From positions 1 through 5,108 of the forward strand of contig WRCL01000179.1 in the NCBI GenBank assembly GCA_009783975.1: a DNA stretch of 5,108 nt. Direction: 5' to 3'. The position numbers and the translations under genes are program-made. This stretch comes from Micrococcales bacterium. Lineage in GTDB: Bacteria; Actinomycetota; Actinomycetes; Actinomycetales; Cellulomonadaceae. Shown here piece by piece: positions 1 to 5,108 of the stretch (the first letter of the stretch is position 1; every line of letters begins with the position of its first letter). A model generated the notes under the pieces. It searched no databases. It saw only the letters and a list, made by a program, of their open reading frames with translations, and was not told the DNA's origin.

Positions 1-60
1 GCAGGGTTCTTCGTCGTGGTCGTGGCACGGCGTCGCGACCCGGACAGCAGGACCGGGTGA
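1..60 (+). CDS. 3' end of an upstream membrane protein, possibly a SipW-type signal peptidase (partial)
   Basis: Reading from base 1 gives the peptide AGFFVVVVARRRDPDSRTG followed by TGA at 58-60. Nearly all its codons end in G or C, as in real genes here. It looks like the end of a transmembrane helix (FFVVVV) followed by a short, positively charged cytoplasmic tail. The stop codon overlaps the GTG start of the next gene in a GTGA arrangement, which usually means translational coupling. The next gene carries a SipW-type export signal, and such substrates are often encoded beside a signal peptidase I of the SipW type, whose C-terminus is a membrane helix. That identity is inferred from context only, because no catalytic residues lie in the window. 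Another small membrane protein is possible. Confidence 0.6.
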   Translation, partial: AGFFVVVVARRRDPDSRTG

Positions 61-2312
61 GTGCCGTGCGATGTGTGCGCAACGCCGCGATCGTGTCCGT
101 CTTGGTCGTGGTGGTGGGGCTGGTCGCCCTGGCCGCGCGGGCCTTGTGGTCCGATACGGTCGAGCTCGTCGGCACGCTCAAGGCTGGCGGGGTGAAGGCT
201 GGCGAGCCGAGCACGACCTACTGGGCGATGAGCGGCGGCGACCTCGTCGACGGAACCGACGGCTCCCAGCGCGGGGAGCAGGTTTCCGGTAGCCACGTGG
301 TGAGCCCAGGCGACCGGGTTGCTGTCGCGACGTCCGAACAGGTCATGCTCGAAGGTGACAACCTCGTCGTCCGGCTGGCCTTGAGCGGCTGGGCCAGGAG
401 CGGGCCAGCGTTCACCTACGAGGTCTACGCCGATGGCGAGCTGTTGGTCGTCGAGTCTGACCTGGACACAGTCGACCCGCTCCTGGCATACCTGTCCCCG
501 GTGGACGCCGAAGGCTACACCTCGTGGTCAGCGGCGACCCAGGAGCTGACCGTCGTGGTCTACGCCACCTACCAAGGCTGCGGTCCAACCACAGTCGCCG
601 CGATGCTGGGTGAGCCTGCTGCACAGCTGCACCCGGTGCGCTGCGGTGCCCACTTCCTCACCTCCTGTCCCGTGCCGCGTGTCGCCGGTCCGCAGATGCA
701 CCTGGTTGTGCACACGGCCCTGGGAACCGACGCGCTGCTGTACCTGGACGGGCTCGGTGCGGGCACGACGATCTATTGGGGTGACGGGAGCACAGACGTC
801 GCCGTCGCGGGAGAGAACCCGCACACGTACCCCAACAGCAACACTGCGTACCGCATCGTCATCGAGGGGGTTTTCGAGAAATTCGGCCCAGCGACCCTCC
901 CGCCGCAGTCGCACGAGGCGTACGCGCAGATCCTCGTCTCGGTCGACCAGTGGGACCAGGGGACCGGGACCACCGACGCCAGCTATGCCTTCGCCTACGC
1001 GACGCACCTGACCACCGTCGCCACCCCTCCGGCAGGTCTGACGACGACAGCCGGGATGTTCTACGGCGCGACAACCTTCAACGGCCAGATGTGTGACTGG
1101 GACGTGTCGCACGTCACAGACATGTCGAGCATGTTCGAGCTCGCGAAGGCGTTCGACCAGGACATCGGCGCCTGGGACACGTCCCAGGTCACAACGATGT
1201 CAAATATGTTCAGACGCGCAGAGGTGTTCAACCAGGACATCAGCTCGTGGAACACATCCCGTGTCACGACCATGGACATGATGTTCAACGATGCGTTCGC
1301 GTTCAACCAGGACCTGCTCTGCTGGAACGTCGCGCTGGTGACGGACTACCGGACGTTTGCCGTCGGCGCCACCTTGTTCCCGTCGACGCAACACCCGGTC
1401 TGGGGCAGACCCGGGTGCCCGGCTGCCGCAGTCGCTGCTGGCGTTTCCCCGTATGGTATTGCGGTCACCCCGGACGGCAGCCGTCTCTACGTGACGAACT
1501 ACGATACTGCCGGAACCGTCACCGTGATCGACACGAGCACGAAGGCTGTGGTCAAGACGATCCCAGTCAGCGTCAATCCCCGCGACATCGCGATCACCCC
1601 AGACGGCACCCGCGCCTACGTCGTGCACCAGACCGGCGTCTTCACGGTGATCAACACGACGAAAGACGAGGTCATCGGCATGCCGATGCCGGTCATCAGC
1701 AACCCGACCGGGATGGCGATGACCCCAGATGGCAGCAAGATCTATGTCGTGAACGGAAGCGTGCCCAACATGGTCTCGATCGTCAACACCGCGAACAACG
1801 GCGTCAGCTCCATCGCCGGCCCGGGTGCTGTCCAGTTGGGCAAGATAGCGATTGCGAACACTTCGCCCAATCCTACCGCATACATGCCCGACGTCGGGAC
1901 GACCAGGGAGGTGTCGACTCTTGACGCTACTTCTGGAAGGTGTTGCGGCAGTATATCGTCCGTACCCGGCGGAGCTCTTGGAGCCGTCGCAGCAAGCCCC
2001 GACGGCACAATAGTTTACGGAGGGGCTGGCAACACCGTGTACGTGATCGATACTTCCACAGACAGAATCTTGACATCCACCATCACCCTTGGTGGCGTGC
2101 CGAACGACATCGCATTCAGACCCGACGGTACCCGGGCCTACGCTGTTCATTACGCAAACAACATGATCTCGGTCATCAACACCAGCAACCACACACTCGT
2201 CGGCACGATACCCACCGGTGCAGGCCCACGCGCAGTGGTCGTCTCTCCCGACAGCCGCCGTGCCTACGTCGCCAACACCACCGCCGGTACCGTTTCCTTC
2301 ATCGACCTGTAG
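57..2312 (+). CDS. SipW-type exported surface protein with BspA/DUF285 repeats and a C-terminal YVTN beta-propeller
   Basis: 751 residues, probably exported and extracellular. The GTG start is chosen because it overlaps the upstream stop (GTGA) and has AGGA at 49-52; in-frame GTGs at 66 and 75 are alternatives. Residues 10-27 are hydrophobic, and the following ALWSDT (29-34) resembles the start of mature SipW-dependent proteins (TasA/CalY-like, actinobacterial alternate signal-mediated exported families). VSPGDRVAV (82-90) and LEGDNLVVRL (98-107) also fit that family's beta domain, which runs to about residue 175. Residues 205-280 contain W241-G-D-G-S and H256-T-Y, as in PKD-like or BspA-associated domains. 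Residues 334-441 hold four 25-residue DUF285 units. Residues about 455-751 form a seven-bladed YVTN-type propeller. There is no LPXTG motif or C-terminal membrane anchor, so it is probably secreted or held non-covalently. Cysteines are scattered: 175, 196, 204, 346, 422, 454, 629 and 630. Adhesion or ligand binding is inferred from the repeats; no enzymatic motif is visible. Confidence 0.9.
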   Translation: MSAVRCVRNAAIVSVLVVVVGLVALAARALWSDTVELVGTLKAGGVKAGEPSTTYWAMSGGDLVDGTDGSQRGEQVSGSHVVSPGDRVAVATSEQVMLEGDNLVVRLALSGWARSGPAFTYEVYADGELLVVESDLDTVDPLLAYLSPVDAEGYTSWSAATQELTVVVYATYQGCGPTTVAAMLGEPAAQLHPVRCGAHFLTSCPVPRVAGPQMHLVVHTALGTDALLYLDGLGAGTTIYWGDGSTDVAVAGENPHTYPNSNTAYRIVIEGVFEKFGPATLPPQSHEAYAQILVSVDQWDQGTGTTDASYAFAYATHLTTVATPPAGLTTTAGMFYGATTFNGQMCDWDVSHVTDMSSMFELAKAFDQDIGAWDTSQVTTMSNMFRRAEVFNQDISSWNTSRVTTMDMMFNDAFAFNQDLLCWNVALVTDYRTFAVGATLFPSTQHPVWGRPGCPAAAVAAGVSPYGIAVTPDGSRLYVTNYDTAGTVTVIDTSTKAVVKTIPVSVNPRDIAITPDGTRAYVVHQTGVFTVINTTKDEVIGMPMPVISNPTGMAMTPDGSKIYVVNGSVPNMVSIVNTANNGVSSIAGPGAVQLGKIAIANTSPNPTAYMPDVGTTREVSTLDATSGRCCGSISSVPGGALGAVAASPDGTIVYGGAGNTVYVIDTSTDRILTSTITLGGVPNDIAFRPDGTRAYAVHYANNMISVINTSNHTLVGTIPTGAGPRAVVVSPDSRRAYVANTTAGTVSFIDL
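1056..1355 (+). repeat. Four tandem 75-base (25-residue) BspA/DUF285 coding repeats
   Basis: Units begin at Met334, Met359, Met384 and Met409. Conserved positions recur at exact 25-residue intervals: Phe341/366/391/416 and Trp348/373/398/423. The first three units start with Met-Phe and the unit pattern is roughly MFxxAxxFNQDISSWNTSxVT. The fourth unit runs into a decayed fifth (F434...F441). This is the 26-residue-class surface repeat (DUF285) found in BspA-like leucine-rich surface proteins, thought to form a short solenoid. The first and last units carry a Cys beside the conserved Trp (C346, C422), where the inner units have Gly, Ser or Ala. Confidence 0.9.
1416..2309 (+). repeat. Seven-bladed YVTN-type beta-propeller repeats
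   Basis: The blade marker (T/S)PDG or its variants occurs at Pro472, 515, 557, 604 (SPN, degenerate), 648, 689 and 731, with spacings of 41-47 residues. Most blades also show xxYVxN and a following V.VI(D/N)T strand, for example TVTVIDTST at 487-495 and ISVINTSN at 704-711. The last blade stops at SFIDL with no outer strand. The segment AVAAGVSP (458-465), before blade 1, resembles the missing IPVGxxP strand, so the ring may close by N- to C-terminal pairing. Bacterial and archaeal YVTN propellers are commonly extracellular. No active site is evident. Confidence 0.88.
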
Positions 2313-2346
2313 GCGGTGACGATGGGGTGTAGGCAGGCCAGCGGCA

Positions 2347-2393
2347 CGGCCGTACGGACGCACGCACGTCGGGGTGCGTGCGTGCGCCGGCCG
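2347..2393. terminator. GC-rich hairpin, probable transcription terminator
   Basis: ACGCACGCAC at 2358-2367 pairs perfectly over 10 bp with GTGCGTGCGT at 2374-2383, around a 6-base loop (GTCGGG). After a short imperfect stretch, CGGCCG at 2347-2352 can pair with CGGCCG at 2388-2393 and lengthen the stem. It starts 35 bases after the stop codon of the propeller gene. There is no T-run, which is common for actinobacterial terminators, so termination is inferred from stem stability and position. The alternating CG/CA repeats in each arm could also reflect simple-sequence DNA. Confidence 0.5.
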
Positions 2394-2564
2394 CGCTTGA
2401 CTGTGCCGGTGGGTGTGCACAGGTGGCATCCGGACAACGAGCGCCCAGCTGCCGCGGACCCTGGACGAGGTCGTGGGCCTGGCAGCACGACGAGCCGCTG
2501 CGCCGCCGCGGCACGACAGCACGGCCGAACGACTGAAATCCGCAGGCTGACGGCCAGAAGCGGT

Positions 2565-2592
2565 CTGACCAGGCCCTTCTTGGGTGCATACT
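2565..2592 (+). promoter_or_regulatory. Candidate sigma-70-type promoter for the lipoprotein gene
   Basis: CTGACC at 2565-2570 matches TTGACA at four of six positions. CATACT at 2587-2592 matches TATAAT at four of six, after a 16-base spacer. Transcription would start near base 2600 and give a leader of about 33 bases containing the GGAG ribosome binding site. In DNA this GC-rich such a pair can occur by chance. A TTGACT at 2397-2402 has no acceptable -10 partner. Confidence 0.35.
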
Positions 2593-2621
2593 CTCCTGGC
2601 CCCGGCAGCATTCGACGTGAT

Positions 2622-2625
2622 GGAG
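2622..2625 (+). promoter_or_regulatory. Ribosome binding site of the lipoprotein gene
   Basis: GGAG lies 7 bases upstream of ATG 2633, an ideal spacing, and supports that start. The GGAG sits inside a three-codon open frame, ATGGAGCGCTGA (2620-2631), which ends one base before the main ATG. Confidence 0.75.
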
Positions 2626-2632
2626 CGCTGAG

Positions 2633-4924
2633 ATGAAGAGCCCGAGACGTGCAGGTCGTCTGTCGGTGGCGGCCGCGGTCGTCGCAGCACTGGTCGTGAC
2701 CAGCCTGACGGGGTGCAGCTGGTTCAGCAAGGAGGAAGCCAGCGACGAGCTCACGTGGGACGTCGCGAGCCGCGGGGGCTCGGCCTCGGTGCACGATGGC
2801 AAGATCGAGCTCAACGGCGCGGTCATGGGCTTTGGCGACAACGACGTCACACAGGCGTCGCTCACCGAGGTGGTCATGCACGACGGCGACGACCCTGTGG
2901 GGAAGATCGGCAAGACCTGGTCGCTGGAGCTTCCACAGCAGGCTCGTTCCGAGGTCACCTTCTCCGCGCCGGTGGACACGAGCAAAGTGCCCGACGGCGA
3001 GGTCTTCCTCACTTTCGGCACGATCATGCGTGACGCCCCGTCGCGTGCCAAGACGATCAACTACTCCCACATCCCGGCCACCGTGTCCAACGGTGTCGCG
3101 ACAGTGTCTTTCGTCCCGTCCGACTATCTGCAGGACTTCTCGGTGAAGTGGGGTGGAGCCGTGGCCGAGCCGACCGGTGACGCGTGCCGCGGTGTGGGCA
3201 GCGACCCGGACGGCGGCGCCAACCCGACGAACGGGTACTGGGAGAAGTACAAGCGCGCTGTCGACGTCAACTCGCAGAAGGCCAAGGGGTTCTTGGCGTA
3301 CACCGCAGCCGTCCCGTGGGAGACGAAGAACGGAAAGATCGTCGTCTACGGGATCGACCTGGCATTCCAGGGCAACGCCCGTGGCAGGCAAGACCTCCTG
3401 GCCGACGCACAGGCAGCCTACGAGCACTACACCGTCGGGCGAGGCTGGTCGTTCGACCCCCGCAAGAGCCTCGTCGGGAGCCCCGGCGAGAAGTTCGACG
3501 ACCGGACAGTACGTACGGCGTGGCCGATCAGGATCTTCTTCGAGACCATCCCCGTCGACAATGACGACGGCGCGAAGGACCGCGCGCAGTACAGGCCGCC
3601 GGTCTTCACCGGAGGGTGGCAGAACGGCGCCTTGGTCATCGACCCGGCTTACGCGAACGACCCCACGACCACCAAGGCCCTGCTGTTCCACGAGATGCTC
3701 CACGTGATCCAGTCGAACTACGTGGCCGACTACGGCAAGACACGCTGGGTCGACGAGGCCACGGCTGCGTACTACGAGTGGCAGAGCGTCAAGGTCAGGC
3801 CGAGCAACTACGAGCCGTACTCTGTGATCTGGAACCTTCTTCCTCCGGCCAACATGGCGAAGTCGCACCACTACTCGTACGCATCGGTGATCAAGTACCT
3901 CGCAGACAACTACGGCGACGGGCACGGCGGCAAGGGAGAGCAGTTCATCCGCGCGATGTACACCGACCAGTCCGCGGACTGGGACGCCAAGCTGGAGAAG
4001 TACTCTGAGAGCAGGTGGGCCTGGAACGTGTCGTTCTACGAACGCCACCTGTCCAACACCGACGGCGTGACCGGTTGTCCGCTGACCTTCTACACCAGCA
4101 CGAACAACGGTGGTGGCGGGTACGGCATGCGTCTGGCCAAGTACACCGAGGACGACGTCACCGCCGCGGCGACCGACGGACGCACCCTCGCGCTGGGAGA
4201 CCACGAGGTCGCGATCAACCCGTACAGTGCGAACCTCGTCGGTCTGAACCCGATGGCGTACCGGTCGAAAGCAGATGGTCACGAGTTCCCCGACGGCTTC
4301 GCCCCCACGGTCTCGTTGTCCGGGAGCGGGGCAGCCGAGACCGAGCTCAGGGTCTTCAAGGTGAGCAAGACAAGCTCTCAGATGATCTCCCCGGCCAACG
4401 GCGTGGTCGTCCTCGACGACTTCGCCACCGCGTCCGACAACGGCTACCGGTATGTGGCCCTGCTGGTCAGCCGGTCGTCCACGCCGTTGCGCACGCAGGT
4501 CAACGTGACGCTCGGAGCGGAGAAACCGACGTCCTTCTACGGCAGGTACCAAGGCAGGGCGACCGTCAAGGAAGCCTGGTTCCATGGTGACGTCCGGTTC
4601 CTCCCGGGAGAGGTCTACGAGCACTTCTACATCGACGTCTTCGACTCCGGCGCGGTGGACTTCAGCGTGACAGATTCCAGCACGAGCCCGTTCCGTGGCA
4701 CCGCCAGGTGCGACGTCTGCGACGCGACGTCCGGTACCGTGCAGGCGACCAACAAGACGGCCGACAAGTGGGGCGAGGAGTCCTACACGGTGTCGGCTTT
4801 TGTCGACGGCAACACCCTCATCGGCACGGTGATGTACATCTCTCGCGCGGACATATACCGCGACGGCACCTGGGCAAAGAACGACAGGGTCACGTTCGAG
4901 TTCACGCTCAAGAAGGTTAGCTAG
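2633..4924 (+). CDS. Lipoprotein with a zinc-metallopeptidase (HExxH) domain
   Basis: 763 residues. The ATG start is fixed by GGAG 7 bases upstream and by a full lipoprotein signal: MKSPRR, a hydrophobic stretch at about 11-23, and lipobox L25-T-G-C28. The mature protein of 736 residues should be anchored to the outer face of the membrane. Residues about 38-180 look like a beta-rich, Ig-like N-terminal domain. The catalytic signature H353-E-M-L-H357 is followed by W372-V-D-E375-A. This fits zinc ligands H353, H357 and E375 and catalytic base E354, with 17 residues between H357 and E375, as in gluzincin-type (clan MA) peptidases. HHYSYASVIKYLADNYG (412-428) resembles the helix that follows the third ligand in such enzymes. 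Residues about 510-630 appear beta-rich, and about 636-763 form a further YQG...beta-barrel-like domain with C693-D-V-C696. The precise peptidase family and its substrate are not recognised. It is probably transcribed separately from the propeller gene. Peptidase activity is inferred from the motif. Confidence 0.88.
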   Translation: MKSPRRAGRLSVAAAVVAALVVTSLTGCSWFSKEEASDELTWDVASRGGSASVHDGKIELNGAVMGFGDNDVTQASLTEVVMHDGDDPVGKIGKTWSLELPQQARSEVTFSAPVDTSKVPDGEVFLTFGTIMRDAPSRAKTINYSHIPATVSNGVATVSFVPSDYLQDFSVKWGGAVAEPTGDACRGVGSDPDGGANPTNGYWEKYKRAVDVNSQKAKGFLAYTAAVPWETKNGKIVVYGIDLAFQGNARGRQDLLADAQAAYEHYTVGRGWSFDPRKSLVGSPGEKFDDRTVRTAWPIRIFFETIPVDNDDGAKDRAQYRPPVFTGGWQNGALVIDPAYANDPTTTKALLFHEMLHVIQSNYVADYGKTRWVDEATAAYYEWQSVKVRPSNYEPYSVIWNLLPPANMAKSHHYSYASVIKYLADNYGDGHGGKGEQFIRAMYTDQSADWDAKLEKYSESRWAWNVSFYERHLSNTDGVTGCPLTFYTSTNNGGGGYGMRLAKYTEDDVTAAATDGRTLALGDHEVAINPYSANLVGLNPMAYRSKADGHEFPDGFAPTVSLSGSGAAETELRVFKVSKTSSQMISPANGVVVLDDFATASDNGYRYVALLVSRSSTPLRTQVNVTLGAEKPTSFYGRYQGRATVKEAWFHGDVRFLPGEVYEHFYIDVFDSGAVDFSVTDSSTSPFRGTARCDVCDATSGTVQATNKTADKWGEESYTVSAFVDGNTLIGTVMYISRADIYRDGTWAKNDRVTFEFTLKKVS

Positions 4925-5057
4925 AGATGGCGGCGGGCGGTCTGCCCCAGGTGGCCGGGACGTTGGTGTGCCGGGGCGGTGCGAGCCACGCACAGCAGCT
5001 GAGGACCGGGGGAGACGCCAAACGGTGGCGATCGGGACGAACTTGGGGCATCCTGGA
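4925..5057. other. Non-coding interval between convergent genes, with a weak imperfect hairpin
   Basis: No frame here has a convincing start and codon bias. CTGCCCC at 4942-4948 can pair with GGGGCGG at 4973-4979 (seven pairs including one G-T) around a 24-base loop. This could act as a weak terminator for the lipoprotein gene, but the stem is short, the loop is long and no T-run follows. No tRNA or repeat is seen. Confidence 0.4.
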
Positions 5058-5108
5058 CTAGTACACCGCTTGCTGGACGGTGAGGGCGTAGGGGAAGACG
5101 ACCCTCGA
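5058..5108 (-). CDS. Possible 3' end of a convergent gene, function unknown (partial)
   Basis: Read from the window end on the - strand, the sequence gives SRVVFPYALTVQQAVY and then TAG (complement of 5058-5060). Fifteen of the 16 sense codons end in G or C, matching the bias of the confirmed genes. The other five frames are poorer in this respect or interrupted. The peptide is too short to name a family. The call rests on codon bias alone. Confidence 0.4.
   Translation of the reverse strand, partial: SRVVFPYALTVQQAVY

Larger units (their letters stand above)
2313..2632. other. 320-base intergenic region with terminator-like hairpin, candidate promoter and RBS
   Basis: The gap separates two genes on the same strand. 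It contains a strong GC hairpin near the left gene (2347-2393), a weak promoter-like pair near the right gene (2565-2592) and a GGAG at 2622. A 106-codon open frame crosses it from 2316 to 2636, but it is Arg-rich and lacks GC bias at the third codon position, so I do not call it. The bases between about 2400 and 2560 show nothing recognisable. Confidence 0.7.

Noticed and set aside
57..75. Cys6 of the 751-residue protein as a lipobox cysteine.
   Set aside because: It lies before the hydrophobic segment and has no L-x-G/A-C context, so the protein is not a lipoprotein.
2397..2425. TTGACT as a -35 promoter element.
   Set aside because: At 17-18 bases downstream there is only GC-rich sequence (CAGGTG), which is not a credible -10 box.
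2316..2636. 106-codon + strand frame filling the intergenic gap and overlapping the next ATG in an ATGA arrangement.
   Set aside because: The overlap is tempting, but codons lack the third-position GC bias, the product is Arg-rich with no recognisable fold, the frame runs through the hairpin, and no good RBS precedes the start.
1200..2690. 496-codon open frame on the - strand opposite the propeller region.
   Set aside because: The + strand encodes clear DUF285 and propeller repeats here. The antisense product is a low-complexity shadow rich in Arg, Asp and Val.
2264..4993. Very long open frame (909 codons) on the - strand opposite the lipoprotein gene.
   Set aside because: It is the mirror of a high-GC gene: stop codons are rare opposite GC-biased codons. 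Its product is rich in Arg, Val, Gly and His without domain motifs, while the + strand frame has a lipobox, an HExxH signature and an RBS.
4925..5057. tRNA or small RNA gene after the lipoprotein gene.
   Set aside because: No cloverleaf arms, T-loop sequence or strong hairpin with a T-run could be found.

Overview
The window is high-GC DNA with strongly GC-biased third codon positions, cell-surface proteins and no sign of an outer-membrane system. This suggests an actinobacterium. A member of Micrococcales is plausible because of the SipW-type export signal family described below, but the genus cannot be fixed from this sequence.

Layout. (1) Bases 1-60 hold the last 19 codons of an upstream gene on the + strand: a hydrophobic stretch followed by an Arg-rich tail, consistent with the end of a membrane protein. 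(2) Its TGA stop overlaps the GTG start of a 751-residue exported protein (57-2312). That protein has an alternate, SipW-type signal region, a LEGDNL-type beta domain, a small domain with a W-G-D-G-S motif, four 25-residue BspA/DUF285 repeats and a C-terminal seven-bladed YVTN-type beta-propeller. (3) A 320-base intergenic gap (2313-2632) carries a GC-rich hairpin that probably ends the first transcript, then a possible promoter and a good ribosome binding site. (4) A 763-residue lipoprotein (2633-4924) has a lipobox ending at Cys28 and an HEMLH...WVDEA zinc-metallopeptidase signature. (5) Bases 4925-5057 hold no recognisable gene. The last 51 bases look like the 3' end of a convergent gene on the - strand.

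How the parts may work together. The 4-base stop/start overlap at 57-60 suggests that the upstream membrane protein and the repeat protein are translated together. If the upstream gene is a SipW-type signal peptidase, which cannot be proved from 19 residues, the pair would be a dedicated peptidase and its substrate. The lipoprotein peptidase appears to be a separate transcription unit with its own promoter. Both proteins should act outside the membrane: one secreted or loosely wall-associated, the other lipid-anchored. A role in adhesion or surface-protein processing is inference. I see no CRISPR array, RNA gene, insertion sequence or phage-like feature.
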